From NCBI GenBank assembly GCA_023129715.1, contig JAGMBO010000044.1:62001-126000 (forward strand): a DNA stretch of 64,000 bases, in the 5' to 3' direction. The notes under the pieces were generated by a model. It had not been told where the DNA came from. It searched no databases and saw only the letters and a program-made list of their open reading frames with translations. Below, one piece after another: positions 53,073 to 63,342 of this stretch (position 1 is its first letter; the number at the start of each line of letters is the position of its first letter). Source of the DNA: Candidatus Eiseniibacteriota bacterium. Lineage in GTDB: Bacteria > Eisenbacteria > RBG-16-71-46 > CAIMUX01 > WJJG01. The position numbers were made by a program, and so were the translations under genes.

Positions 53073-53133
53073 GGGGGCGAGACCGTCCGGCCCGTCCCGG
53101 GCGGGAATCTGTACCTCGCGGGAGGCAGAAGCT

Positions 53134-53916
53134 GTGAAGATCGTTGTCTGCATGAAGCCGGTTCCGAGTTCCGAGGCGCGCATCAACATCGCCTCCGACG
53201 GCCGTTCGATCGATCCGACGGATGTCGAGATGGTCGCTAATCCATACGACGAGTATGCGGTCGAGGAAGCGCTGCGCATCAAGGAGGCGCGCGGTGAGGG
53301 GGAAGTGATCGTCCTCACCGTTGCCGCCGAGGCGGCGCGGTCGGAGATCCGCAAGTGTCTGGCGATGGGTGTCGACCGGGGCGTGATCGTGCAGGACCCT
53401 GCGCTGCTCGGCGGAGACGGTATCGGAACGGCGCGCGTGCTGGCGGCCGTGATTCGCGAGCTCGAACCCGAACTCGTGCTCTGCGGCAAGTTGAGCATCG
53501 ACGTCGAGAGCGATGTCGTCGGGATCGCGCTGGCCGAGTACCTCGACTGGCCGCACGTCTCATTGGCGACGAAGATCGAATGGCCGGACGGGAAGATGGC
53601 GAAGGTCCAGCGTGAGATCGAGGGGGGTGCGGAGATTGTCGAGGTCTCTCTGCCGGCGGTGGTGACCGCCGAGAAGGGGCTCAACGAGCCGCGCTATGCG
53701 TCGCTGAAGGGCATCATGGCCGCCAAGCGCAAGCCGATCGAAGCGGTCACGCCGTCGGTCGATGCCGGCCAGGTGGGAGCGGCAGGCGCCGGTGTCGAGA
53801 TCGTGGCCATGAATCCACCCCCCGCGCGCGGTGGTGGTAAGAAGTTCGAGGGCGAGATCGAGGAAGTCGTGCCGCAGGTCGTGGAGTTGCTCAAGTCCGA
53901 GGCAAAGATTCTCTAG
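53134..53916 (+). CDS. etfB: electron transfer flavoprotein beta subunit
   Basis: A 260-aa EtfB, which binds AMP (or FAD in bifurcating forms) and carries electrons from acyl-CoA and other flavin dehydrogenases. VKIVVCMKPVPSSEARI, MVANPYDEYAVEEALRIKE, LCGKLSIDVESDVVGIALAEYLDWPH and LPAVVTAEKGLNEPRYASLKGIMAAKRKPIE are all family motifs. GTG start with GGGAGGC about 8 nt upstream; the track start 53071 lies in the leader. Twelve bases separate it from etfA. No acyl-CoA dehydrogenase or Etf:quinone oxidoreductase is beside it. Confidence 0.95.
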   Translation: MKIVVCMKPVPSSEARINIASDGRSIDPTDVEMVANPYDEYAVEEALRIKEARGEGEVIVLTVAAEAARSEIRKCLAMGVDRGVIVQDPALLGGDGIGTARVLAAVIRELEPELVLCGKLSIDVESDVVGIALAEYLDWPHVSLATKIEWPDGKMAKVQREIEGGAEIVEVSLPAVVTAEKGLNEPRYASLKGIMAAKRKPIEAVTPSVDAGQVGAAGAGVEIVAMNPPPARGGGKKFEGEIEEVVPQVVELLKSEAKIL

Positions 53917-53928
53917 GAGGTTGCGTCG

Positions 53929-54894
53929 ATGGCCGGACGGGTACTCGTGTTCGCTGAGCAACGGGACGGGCAATGTCGCAAGAGCGTGTTCGAGGCGCTG
54001 GGACTCGCCGCGCAACTCGGCGATGAAGTCCATGCATTGCTGGTGGGAGATGCCGTCGCATCGCAGGCCGCTGAGCTGGGGGCCCATGGCGCCCAGACGG
54101 TGCACACGGTCGAGGACGAGCGGCTGGCGCGCTACTGGAACGAAGGCTATGCGGCCGCTCTCGCCGCCGCGATCGATACCGTGCAGCCCGATCTGGTGCT
54201 CTTGATCGCCACTGTGATGGGCAAGGATCTGCTCGCGCGCGTTGCCGCGCGCCGCAATCTCGCTGCCCTGACCGACTGCATTACCCTCACCGAGAACGAG
54301 GGGACCTTCGAGGCGGTCAAGTCGATGTATGGGGGCAAGATCTTCGCCACGATCCGCGCCAAGCGGACTCCGGCGATCGCGAGTCTGCGGCCGAGCGCCT
54401 ATCCGGTTCCCGAACGCCAAGAGGCCCAGCCCACCGTGCAGGCGTTGGCGGTCGATCTGCCCGCCGAGCAGCGCGCCCGGGTGGTCGAGGTGCGCAAGAA
54501 GGAAGAGGGCCAGATTGATGTGCAAGAGGCGGAGGTGATCGTCTCGGGCGGGCGCGGCATCAAGGATCCGAAGAACTTTGAAATGATCGCGGGACTCGCC
54601 CAGGTTTTCGGGGCGGCCGTGGGCGCCTCGCGCGCCGCGGTCGACGCCGGATGGATCGATCACTCCCATCAGGTGGGACAGACCGGGAAGACGGTCTCGC
54701 CGAAGCTCTATGTGGCGGTCGGGATCTCGGGTGCGATCCAGCACCTCGCCGGCATGCGGACGTCGCAGTGCATCCTGGCGATCAACAAGGATCCGGACGC
54801 ACCGATCTTCAGCATCGCCGACTATGGAATCGTCGGTGACCTGTTCAAGGTTGTGCCCGCGCTCGTTGCGGAAGTCAAGAAGGTGCAGGCCTAG
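53929..54894 (+). CDS. etfA: electron transfer flavoprotein alpha subunit
   Basis: A 321-aa EtfA, the FAD-binding partner of EtfB. The FAD motif [28 protein letters not shown] is intact, and [37 protein letters not shown] is also canonical. AGGAGG precedes the ATG, 12 bp after etfB. Length normal. Electron donors and acceptors must be encoded elsewhere. Confidence 0.96.
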   Translation: MAGRVLVFAEQRDGQCRKSVFEALGLAAQLGDEVHALLVGDAVASQAAELGAHGAQTVHTVEDERLARYWNEGYAAALAAAIDTVQPDLVLLIATVMGKDLLARVAARRNLAALTDCITLTENEGTFEAVKSMYGGKIFATIRAKRTPAIASLRPSAYPVPERQEAQPTVQALAVDLPAEQRARVVEVRKKEEGQIDVQEAEVIVSGGRGIKDPKNFEMIAGLAQVFGAAVGASRAAVDAGWIDHSHQVGQTGKTVSPKLYVAVGISGAIQHLAGMRTSQCILAINKDPDAPIFSIADYGIVGDLFKVVPALVAEVKKVQA

Positions 54895-54962
54895 GGCGAT
54901 TCACCCGGGCCGCGGATCCCTTCGTGCTGGGAGGTGGGCCGCGCCGGGAAGGAGCGTGAACG

Positions 54963-55967
54963 TTGGAGAAAGAGCAGGCATTGCAGGACGTGGATCTCGA
55001 GACGCGTGCAGACCAGCCCGCGAGCAGCGCGGAAGACGATGCCGAGGCTGGGGATGCCGATGCCGCGGCGAATGGGGCGGCCTCTGCCGACCTCGTCGAT
55101 GACGCGCAAGCCGAGGCCAACGATGTCGTGACGGCCCAGGAGGAGGAGGCCGAGGAGGAGGAAGGCCACAGTCTTGTCTTCCCGCTCTCCTATCCTGTTC
55201 TCCTGGCCGAGTTGCGCGAGACGATTCCCTTCCTCCTCGAGCATGGGCTCAATGTGGAAGTGAATTTGGCGGATACGACCTACAACGGCGAGATCTCGAT
55301 TCGCGAGCTGGAGCGCATGGCGATCGAGCTGCGTCGGAACAAGATCAAGGTCGTCGCCCACCTGCCCCATCACGACCTCAAGCTGGCGAGCCACGACAAG
55401 ATGGTCCAGCAACACAGCATCGAGGCGATTCAGGAAGGGCTCGAGATCGGCAAGATTCTCGGGGCGCGGATCGCGGTTTTTCACAGCGGGTTCAGCAATC
55501 ACGTCAACCCCAATGAGATCGATTGGTGGGTCGAACAGTGCATCACCAGCCTGGAGGATCTTGTTGCCCGGGCCCAGGAAGAAGAGGTCATCGTCGCCCT
55601 GCGCAACACCTGGGAGTCGGATGAGCAGGTGCTCGCGCGGTTGTTCGAGGCGATCGGATCCTCCTGGTTCCGCTTCGCCTGCGATGTCGGTCACGCGGCC
55701 TGTTTCTCGCAGTTTGCGCCCGAGGAGTGGATCGCCCAGTTCCGCGACCGGATCGTCAATCTGCACTTCCACGACAATGATGGCGTGCAGGATCTCCACC
55801 AGACCTGCGGCGCCGGGGTGGTCGGGTTTGATGTCGTCTACGAGGCGGTGCGCGAGGAGTTGACCGAGCCGGTCAACATCACCTTGCCAGTCTCGCGTGA
55901 GGCATTGGTTCCCTCGATCCAGCATCTCGAGGAGTGCGGCTTCCAGTTCGAGCGCAGCCACTCCTGA
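54963..55967 (+). CDS. AP-endonuclease-2 / sugar-isomerase-like TIM barrel with acidic N-terminal extension
   Basis: A 334-aa protein. The first 68 residues are strongly acidic and low-complexity (AEDDAEAGDADAA, EEEAEEEEG). The barrel follows: FLLEHGLNVEVNLADTTYNGE, VVAHLPHHDLKLASHDK, GARIAVFHSGF, FRFACDVGHAACF, VNLHFHDNDGVQDLH. It keeps the His/Asp set of the fold, but the metal-binding glutamates usually seen (LEN near strand 5, E near strand 8) read ALRNTWE and NITLPVS. TTG start with AAGGAG 9 nt upstream, 68 bp after etfA, so probably in the etf operon. May bind a sugar or nucleotide without catalysis. Function unknown. Confidence 0.7.
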   Translation: MEKEQALQDVDLETRADQPASSAEDDAEAGDADAAANGAASADLVDDAQAEANDVVTAQEEEAEEEEGHSLVFPLSYPVLLAELRETIPFLLEHGLNVEVNLADTTYNGEISIRELERMAIELRRNKIKVVAHLPHHDLKLASHDKMVQQHSIEAIQEGLEIGKILGARIAVFHSGFSNHVNPNEIDWWVEQCITSLEDLVARAQEEEVIVALRNTWESDEQVLARLFEAIGSSWFRFACDVGHAACFSQFAPEEWIAQFRDRIVNLHFHDNDGVQDLHQTCGAGVVGFDVVYEAVREELTEPVNITLPVSREALVPSIQHLEECGFQFERSHS

Positions 55968-56278
55968 TCCGGCGCATACGTTGCGTGCTCGGCACGCGCA
56001 ACGAAGACCATGTCGCGAGCGGCGCCCCTGCGGGGCGCCGCTTCCTGTTGTGGTGCAACCGGCATCGGTTGGCGCCTGATCGCGCTGTCCGGCGCTTGCG
56101 GTGATAGCATCGTGACGGAACTGAAGCAGCGACGGGGCCTGATGGAGTGGGCGGGATGTGCCCGCCGCGCGGGCATTGCCGTTGGGCCGCGCACGGGAAC
56201 GCCGCGCGCGAAGCGGGCCCAAGGCGCGCGCAGCCCAAGTGGGGTTCGCCCCGGCGCGCGCCGGTACCGCCCACTCCA
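55968..56278. other. convergent intergenic region with large inverted repeat
   Basis: 311 bp between convergent genes. It is dominated by the 29-bp inverted repeat and its GC-rich centre. No supported ORF; the minus-strand ORF 54891-56327 is a shadow of the TIM-barrel gene. Confidence 0.5.
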
Positions 56279-56295
56279 TCAGGCCCCGTCGCTGC
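56126..56295. repeat. 29-bp perfect inverted repeats bracketing a 112-bp GC-rich core
   Basis: The 29 bp at 56126-56154 (including GGGGCCTGATGGAGTGGGCG) is the exact reverse complement of 56267-56295. The right arm contains the stop codon of the MEMO gene. The core (56155-56266) is very GC-rich with smaller dyads. It looks like a MITE/REP-like intergenic element or a long bidirectional hairpin. No target-site duplication could be identified. Confidence 0.75.
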
Positions 56296-57589
56296 CTGCC
56301 GGGCCTACGCGATCTGACCGGTTCCACAGTGCGAGCGCGCCGAAGCCGACCGCGCTGTCGAGCCGCTCATCGACACTCTGCTCGTAACCGAGGACCTCGC
56401 CGCGGGTACCGGGGAGCAGTGCGTTGAGGGCATAGAGCGCCGGCAGGCCGCACACCCGGCGGGCATTGCGCTGCTCCGCCAAGTCGCGCACGAAGCCATC
56501 GCCGTCTCCCGCAGCCAGGTGATCCAGACTCGCGCGGTCCGCGCGGGCGACGTTTTCCAGGAAGGCGGAGGTCAGGGGCTCGCGATCCCCGAAGCGCTTG
56601 CCGACGTGCGCCAGATCGACGCCGGCGACGATCAGCCAGCGCCCGCCGCGGGCGGCAAGCTGCGCGCGCAGCATCGTCAAGAACTCCTCGATCTGCGCCC
56701 GCCGCGATGGGGGTGGGGCCAAGAGGTCCTCCCACGAGAACGTGCACAGGACCGGCAGGCAGGGAGGTAGGGCGCTGGGCGGCCGAGCGCCGGCGGAAAG
56801 CGCATGTTGCAGGAAGACGACCTGGAACTCGATCGAATGCTCCCAGCGGTGGAGATCCTGCTCGGCGAGCGGATCAAAGCTCAGTGCTCCGGCCAACGCC
56901 TCGATCAGTGTCCGGTCGGTTGGGGCGATGCCCAGGGGAGTCGCGAAGTCCTTGCTCGTCAGGATGAAGGGCTGCTCTCCGCCGGCATGGGAGACGCCGA
57001 GGATCACGATGCCGTTGGGGCGGGCCCCCCAGAGCCGCGCGTAGCCGGCCGCGTAGACCGCCGCCCCGCGTGAGGGATCGATGTGGGGCACGGCGAGGCC
57101 CCCGGGCCAGTCGACCAGCGGGTGGGTGGGAAGGCCGGCGGCGGTACCGGCATAGAGGGCATCCAATTCGCGCAGCAGGATCGCCTGATCGGCGCTGTAC
57201 GCGGTACCCGCGAACTGCGCCGGGCGTGCCGACCAGGCGGCATACTCGCGGGCGAGAGTTTCGCGGTGTTGATCGAAGGCGGGACTCGCCAGAAAGTGCT
57301 TCTCCTCGAGCTTGGCGAAGAAGGCACACACCTGATCGCTGGGCAGGATGCGTCCGCTGGCGCGCGCGGCGGCGAGCTGGATGTCACGGACCGTGTGGCG
57401 TCCATCGCAGTAGCGCAGCAATTCGAGCGAGGCGGGCGAGACGATCAGCGGCTCCCCGGCCACGCCCGAGGGATCACGCAGCAAGAGCAAGTCCTGACCC
57501 TGGTGGCTGATCGGCACGATCTCGATCGGGCGCAGGGGGGCGATCGGTGCCGCGGGGGGGTCGCCGAGTGTGGTCGCTTCTTCGCTCAT
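56279..57589 (-). CDS. MEMO/AmmeMemoRadiSam B-family protein with N-terminal PqqD-like region
   Basis: A 436-aa protein. The C-terminal MEMO1-type domain (about 170-430) has AVPHIDPSRGAAVYAAGYARLWG, IVILGVSHAGG, HRWEHSIEFQVVFLQHAL, LPVLCTF and LIVAGVDLAHVGKRFGD, so the metal-binding His/Asp/Cys-like positions of MEMO proteins appear kept. The first about 120 residues (VSPASLELLRYCDGRHTVRDIQLAAARASG) look like a PqqD-type winged helix. ATG 57589 follows GGGGGG. Partner AMMECR1 and radical-SAM genes usual for this system are not in the window. Activity unestablished. Confidence 0.82.
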   Translation of the reverse strand: MSEEATTLGDPPAAPIAPLRPIEIVPISHQGQDLLLLRDPSGVAGEPLIVSPASLELLRYCDGRHTVRDIQLAAARASGRILPSDQVCAFFAKLEEKHFLASPAFDQHRETLAREYAAWSARPAQFAGTAYSADQAILLRELDALYAGTAAGLPTHPLVDWPGGLAVPHIDPSRGAAVYAAGYARLWGARPNGIVILGVSHAGGEQPFILTSKDFATPLGIAPTDRTLIEALAGALSFDPLAEQDLHRWEHSIEFQVVFLQHALSAGARPPSALPPCLPVLCTFSWEDLLAPPPSRRAQIEEFLTMLRAQLAARGGRWLIVAGVDLAHVGKRFGDREPLTSAFLENVARADRASLDHLAAGDGDGFVRDLAEQRNARRVCGLPALYALNALLPGTRGEVLGYEQSVDERLDSAVGFGALALWNRSDRVGPAGSDGA

Positions 57590-57662
57590 TGCTGGTCCCC
57601 CCGGCGCCGCGGATTCCGTCCCGCGCAGCACAGTCCGCTCGGGTAGATGCCGTGCTTTTCGG

Positions 57663-57696
57663 CTGAGATGACTACAGCGGGACGGTATCATCCCGC
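57663..57696 (+). promoter_or_regulatory. sigma-70-type promoter with overlapping operator dyad for the second kinase operon
   Basis: CTGAGA - 17 bp - TATCAT. A dyad GCGGGA-N8-TCCCGC (57677-57696) is centred on the -10, so a bound repressor would block the promoter. It lies in the divergent gap with the MEMO gene. Confidence 0.45.
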
Positions 57697-57729
57697 GCGA
57701 GCGATTGTCCATGCAGGGGGAGGCGCGCA

Positions 57730-59147
<1,418 letters not shown>

Positions 59148-59151
<4 letters not shown>

Positions 59152-59208
59152 GTGCGAGGATGAAGCCATGAGTGGGAGGACGAAGCCATGAGTGCAGGGA
59201 AGCCCCCC
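59148..59208 (+). repeat. 20-bp triplicated kinase stop / regulator start junction
   Basis: ATGAGTGCGAGGATGAAGCC, ATGAGTGGGAGGACGAAGCC and ATGAGTGCAGGGAAGCC start at 59148, 59168 and 59188. The first ATGA overlaps the kinase stop, the third is the regulator start. The first two open 7-codon ORFs (MSARMKP, MSGRTKP), each ending in the TGA of the next ATGA, so translation could be passed stepwise. Confidence 0.8.
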
Positions 59209-60645
59209 AAGCGTGCGGCCGGCGGCAAGGACCCGGCGCGGAGCTCCCACCCGGCGCAGGCCCCAGACGTTTCGGCATCCGCCGGGCGGAGCGGGTTCCG
59301 CATTCTGGTCGTCGACGACGAGGCGGAGCTGCGGCGCAACCTCGAGGATCTCTTCGTCGAAGAGGGCTATGCGGTGGCGACCGCTGGATCGGGAGACGAG
59401 GCGCTTGCGGCGCTCTCCGCGGAGCCCTTTGCGCTGGTGATCTCCGACTTGCGCATGCCGCCGCCCGATGGCCTGGAACTGCTGCGCCTGGTTCGGGAAC
59501 ACTGGCCGGAGACCGCCTTCATCCTTTTGACCGCCTACGCCACACTCGATACCGCCCGCGAGGCGCTGCGCGCCGGAGCCCTTGACTACCTGCAGAAGCC
59601 CTATAAGGAATTCGAGATGGTGATGCGCGTTGGACGCATCTACGAGCAGGGCCGCCTGCAGCGCGAACGCGACCTACTCACTGAGCGCGTCGCCGCCCTG
59701 GAAGAAGCGACCCGTTTCGAGAACCTGGTCGCCCGCAGCGCGGCGATGGAGGATGTCTTTGCGCTGGCGCGCAAGGTGGCGGCGAGTACGGCAACCGTGC
59801 TGCTGCGCGGTGAGAGCGGCACAGGCAAGAGCGCGCTCGCCCGCGCGATCCACCTGGCGAGCCCGCGGGCGGCGCAGGCGTTCCTGAGGATCAACTGCGG
59901 CGCGCTGCCCGACGCCTTGCTCGAGAGCGAGCTCTTTGGGCACGAGAAGGGCGCCTTCACCGGAGCCGTGCGCCGCAAGGCGGGGCTCTTCACCGTTGCC
60001 CACGGCGGCACGCTCTTCCTCGATGAGATCGGGGATATCTCTCCGGCGATCCAGTTGAAGCTGCTCCAGGTTATCGAAGAGAAAACCTTTCTTCCGGTCG
60101 GGGGCGTGGAGCCGCTGGAAGTCGACGTGCGCCTGATCGCCGCGACCAACCGTTCGCTCGAGGAAGCGATCGAAGCGGGCGATTTCCGCGAGGATCTCTT
60201 CTACCGCGTCAACGTCTTCCCGATCGTGATCCCCCCCCTGCGGGGACGTCGGGAGGATATCCCCCCGCTGGTGGAATGCTTCTTGAACAAGAAAGGGGTG
60301 GAACGTAGCCGGATCTCCCCGGGAGCCATGGAGGCGCTTCTCCGCCACCCGTTGACCGGGAATGTCCGGGAGCTCGAGAACCTGCTCGAGCGAGCGCTGA
60401 TCGTCGCCGGCGAGGGACCGGTGGAGGAGAGCCAGATCGCGCCTCCGACCCGCATGCCGGCGAGTATCTGCCCGAACGACCTGGAGATACCCGATGAGGG
60501 TCTGGTTCTCGAAGACCTGGAAAAGAGGCTGATCGAGAAGGCGCTGGAGAAGGCGGAAGGGAATAAGAGCCGGGCGGCAGCCCTGCTGGGACTGACCCGC
60601 CGGACGCTCTACTCACGCATGGAGCGCTACGGGATCCAGCTCTGA
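59188..60645 (+). CDS. NtrC-family sigma-54 response regulator
   Basis: A 485-aa regulator. An unstructured N-terminal extension of about 35 residues precedes a receiver with VVDDEAE, phospho-acceptor aspartate in LVISDLRMPPPDG and KPYKEFEM. AAA+ domain with GESGTGKSA, intact GAFTGA (FGHEKGAFTGAVRRK) and GGTLFLDEIG, then a Fis-type HTH (NKSRAAALLGLTRRTLYSRM). The Shine-Dalgarno GGGAGG lies 8 nt before ATG 59188. No strong sigma-54 promoter was found in the downstream gap, so its targets probably lie elsewhere. Confidence 0.92.
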   Translation: MSAGKPPKRAAGGKDPARSSHPAQAPDVSASAGRSGFRILVVDDEAELRRNLEDLFVEEGYAVATAGSGDEALAALSAEPFALVISDLRMPPPDGLELLRLVREHWPETAFILLTAYATLDTAREALRAGALDYLQKPYKEFEMVMRVGRIYEQGRLQRERDLLTERVAALEEATRFENLVARSAAMEDVFALARKVAASTATVLLRGESGTGKSALARAIHLASPRAAQAFLRINCGALPDALLESELFGHEKGAFTGAVRRKAGLFTVAHGGTLFLDEIGDISPAIQLKLLQVIEEKTFLPVGGVEPLEVDVRLIAATNRSLEEAIEAGDFREDLFYRVNVFPIVIPPLRGRREDIPPLVECFLNKKGVERSRISPGAMEALLRHPLTGNVRELENLLERALIVAGEGPVEESQIAPPTRMPASICPNDLEIPDEGLVLEDLEKRLIEKALEKAEGNKSRAAALLGLTRRTLYSRMERYGIQL

Positions 60646-60686
60646 GAAGAGCCGTTGTGTACGCAGAGGGGCAGGAGGTGTTCGCC

Positions 60687-61766
60687 ATGGGGCACCCGAA
60701 GAGGCTGACCGGCACCGGCACCGGCATCGGCACCAGCATCGTCCTCGCTGTCTGCCTGCTGGGGATCGTGCTCTGCGCTGCTCCCGCCGCGGCCCAGACT
60801 CAGGCTCAGCGGCAGATCGAGGTCGAGTTGCGCCGCAGCGATACGCTCATCGAGCGGGCGCGCGACGAGGTTGCCGGCGTGCGCAACGCCTTTGCTCACG
60901 ACCGGCTGCGGCGGGCGCAGCAGTTGCAGCGCGACGCCTGGCGCGAATTCACGCCGGGCGACTCCCAGGGGCTGCGCCGCGCATACGAGTTGACGAAAGG
61001 GGCCCGGGGATTCGCGCTGAAGGCGATCGAGGCCGCCGCCATCGAGAAGCGGGCGCGTGAGAGCGTGCGGGCGATGATCGAACGTGCGCGGGACCGCGCG
61101 GCCGAGGTTGCCCCGCTCGTCAAGGCTTCCCAGGCTGCGCTCGCCGAGAAGCTCTTCGAGCAGGGGCTCGAGCAGCTTCGCCGGGCGCGGCGCGCCTTCC
61201 AGCGGAGCGATCCCCAGGCGGCGCGTCTGGCGACCCTTGCCCGCAACTTGATCGAGCGCGCCGCCCGCGCCGCCTCCGGGGAGGGGACCGATGGCGCGGC
61301 GCTCGAGGCGGCCCTCGAACGCACCGCGGCGCTGATCAACGAGGTGCGGGCGCGCCTGCTGGAAGAGGGGTCTCCGCGCGAGGCGGCGGCGATGCTGCAG
61401 GAGGCGGCGCGACTGCTCGAGCAGGCCCGCGCCGCGGTGCGTGACGGGCACCCCCTGCATGCCTTCCGTCTCGGGATGGCGGCCCGCGAGAAGGCGCTTG
61501 AAGTGCTCACGCGTTTGCGCCACCTGCCGGCGGCCGAGGAGCTGCGGGCGACCTTGCAGGGTCTGGAAGCCCTCTATGACGATCTTGCGCCCCGGGTCGC
61601 GGCGAGCGGGAATCGCAAGGCCGAGTCTCTCTTCAAGCAGGGCCGCGAGATGCTTACCGAGGTTCGGCGCGAGTTGCGCGCCAAGCGGGTACGCAAGGCG
61701 CTCGCCGCCCTGGTCGCGGCCGAAACGCTGCTGCGCGAGGCGAGTGAGGCGTTGGGTGAGCGCTAG
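60687..61766 (+). CDS. secreted alpha-helical (coiled-coil) protein
   Basis: A 359-aa protein. Signal peptide (SIVLAVCLLGIVLCAAPAAAQ) followed by about 330 residues of charged helices rich in Ala, Arg, Glu and Leu (RARDEVAGVRNAF, RARESVRAMIERARDRAAE, AALERTAALINEVRARLLEEG). Probably a periplasmic coiled-coil or helical-repeat protein. AGGAGG 6-7 nt before ATG 60687 fixes the start; the track start 60657 lies upstream. It overlaps the next gene's start by 11 bp. No family recognised. Confidence 0.75.
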   Translation: MGHPKRLTGTGTGIGTSIVLAVCLLGIVLCAAPAAAQTQAQRQIEVELRRSDTLIERARDEVAGVRNAFAHDRLRRAQQLQRDAWREFTPGDSQGLRRAYELTKGARGFALKAIEAAAIEKRARESVRAMIERARDRAAEVAPLVKASQAALAEKLFEQGLEQLRRARRAFQRSDPQAARLATLARNLIERAARAASGEGTDGAALEAALERTAALINEVRARLLEEGSPREAAAMLQEAARLLEQARAAVRDGHPLHAFRLGMAAREKALEVLTRLRHLPAAEELRATLQGLEALYDDLAPRVAASGNRKAESLFKQGREMLTEVRRELRAKRVRKALAALVAAETLLREASEALGER

Positions 61767-63342
61767 GGGGGACGGTCGGCGACCGTCGCCCCCGCCGAGG
61801 GTGGGCCTGCGTCCGGCGGTCGCTCTGATCGCCGGACTGCTGCTCGGATCGTTTCCGCCCTGTGGCTTAGGCGGGCTCCTGCTCCCGGCCATGGCCGACA
61901 CTCCACCGGAGCAGGACGCCCGCCTGTCGATCTCGACCGGAACCGAATTCGAGGCGATCGATCAATCCTATGGTTTCGAGACCTGGTTCGATCCCACCGA
62001 GTCGATCGACTGGTCGGCCGAGGAACAGCTCGAGACCTTGCGTAACGAGGATCGCGAGCGCGAGGTGCTTGCCGTGGCGTCCATCGCCTGGCGGCCGGTG
62101 ATAGCCGCGCTCAGGAATCCGGCGGTGGAGCTCGAGGGCCGCTGGAGCGAGTCACGCCGCGTCATGACCGTTGGTGGCGAGGCGACCAGTGCCGCGTTCG
62201 GCGCCTCCGGTTGGAGCCTGCGCCAGCACCTCTTCATCGAGGAGGAAGAAGAAGCGGGCGAACGCCTCACCAGCGGCGAGGAGCTTCTCTACCTGCAGTG
62301 GCGGCGAGAGCTGCAGCGCGATTCCTGGAGTCTTGCCCTGCGCAGCACCGTCGATCTCTCCTGGAGCGACGCGTCCTCGAGCGAGCCGGATTCGCTGAGC
62401 GAGCTGTATGCCTATTTCCTCGACTACCAGAAGCTCAGCCTGGGGGTCGGCCTGTTCTCCCGCGGGTTGAGCAGCGCGTCGCTCTACTTCGATCTGACCC
62501 GCAAGTGGAGTTCCGGAGAGGGCAGCGCCTACACGGCCGGGGCGCTCGATTTCTATCGCGACTGGTTCGGGTCGAGCGGCTTCTGTACGCTCGGGCTGCG
62601 CGTCGAACGCCGCGTCTATGAAGCCGCCGGGGATTCCCTGGCGGGCTACTCCTCGGGGTTGCGGCCCTATTGGGAGGGAGAGTGGGTCGGCCGCTGGAGT
62701 AGCGGGGGAGAGGGCGCCCAGGTCGAGACCGACCTGCGCCTGACCGGCACCGCCTATGATGAGTACTCCAGCGCGGCGGAGGAGAGCGTCACGGTAGACC
62801 TCGACGATCTCGGATCGATCGACACCGATCGTCTGCGTCTCGAGTTCGAACTGCTCGCCGCGCGCGACCTGCTTCCCTTGCTGCGCGCCCCGCGCGAACC
62901 ATTCGGCGGGGAGGACGCCTGGATCGAGAGCCCCTGGCTCGAGAGTTTGCGGTATGGCGCCGGGCTCGCCATTGACCGTCTCTGGTTGGCCGAGGGGGCG
63001 GGGGAGTTCACCGCGCTGGGGGCGCGCTTCGAACTCAGCGCCCGCTGCGGGCGGTTGCTGGGCGGGGCTTGGCTCGAGCTTGCCCTCGAGAGCGGCTATC
63101 GCAACTACCGCGGCGACGGGGATGCGTTGGCGCTCGACTTAGCCGGGCTCAGTTTCTCCTTCGCCCAGAGCGACTACGCCTACGTCGAGGCCTCCCTGGT
63201 TGGGGGCGGCCGCCTGCCTGCCGGGTTCGAGTGGGAGGGCTACGCCTTCCTCGACACCGAGATCCACACCGGCCTCGAAGACGATGCCCACCTCTTGGCG
63301 GTGACCATCGCCCTGACCCGACGCTGGGACGTGCTACGCTAG
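61756..63342 (+). CDS. probable outer-membrane beta-barrel protein
   Basis: A 528-aa protein. GTG start overlapping the coiled-coil gene by 11 bp with GAGGC upstream. Signal segment (PAVALIAGLLLGSFPPCGLGGLLLPAMA), then a long run of alternating amphipathic strands with many aromatic girdle residues (YLQWRREL, SWSLALRSTVDLSWS, ASLYFDLTRKW, FRYWEGEWVGRW-like segments) and a last strand LAVTIALTRRWDVLR. Acidic loops (IEEEEEAGERL) suit an external face. Barrel topology is inferred from pattern; the family is unknown. Coupling to the coiled-coil gene suggests an envelope pair, possibly controlled by the upstream two-component system. Confidence 0.6.
   Translation: MSARGDGRRPSPPPRVGLRPAVALIAGLLLGSFPPCGLGGLLLPAMADTPPEQDARLSISTGTEFEAIDQSYGFETWFDPTESIDWSAEEQLETLRNEDREREVLAVASIAWRPVIAALRNPAVELEGRWSESRRVMTVGGEATSAAFGASGWSLRQHLFIEEEEEAGERLTSGEELLYLQWRRELQRDSWSLALRSTVDLSWSDASSSEPDSLSELYAYFLDYQKLSLGVGLFSRGLSSASLYFDLTRKWSSGEGSAYTAGALDFYRDWFGSSGFCTLGLRVERRVYEAAGDSLAGYSSGLRPYWEGEWVGRWSSGGEGAQVETDLRLTGTAYDEYSSAAEESVTVDLDDLGSIDTDRLRLEFELLAARDLLPLLRAPREPFGGEDAWIESPWLESLRYGAGLAIDRLWLAEGAGEFTALGARFELSARCGRLLGGAWLELALESGYRNYRGDGDALALDLAGLSFSFAQSDYAYVEASLVGGGRLPAGFEWEGYAFLDTEIHTGLEDDAHLLAVTIALTRRWDVLR

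Larger units (their letters stand above)
52802..53133. other. 332-bp gap with promoter, structured leader and terminator
   Basis: Holds a short palindrome after the lipoprotein gene (CTCCCCCCCGGGGGGAG, 52805-52821), a promoter at 52896-52925, about 115 nt of GC-rich, dyad-rich transcript and an intrinsic-terminator-like hairpin at 53048-53072, all before the etfB start at 53134. Confidence 0.6.

Noticed and set aside
54891-56327. 478-aa minus-strand ORF spanning the inverted repeat
   Set aside because: Antisense of the TIM-barrel gene; the plus-strand gene has a Shine-Dalgarno and a recognisable fold.
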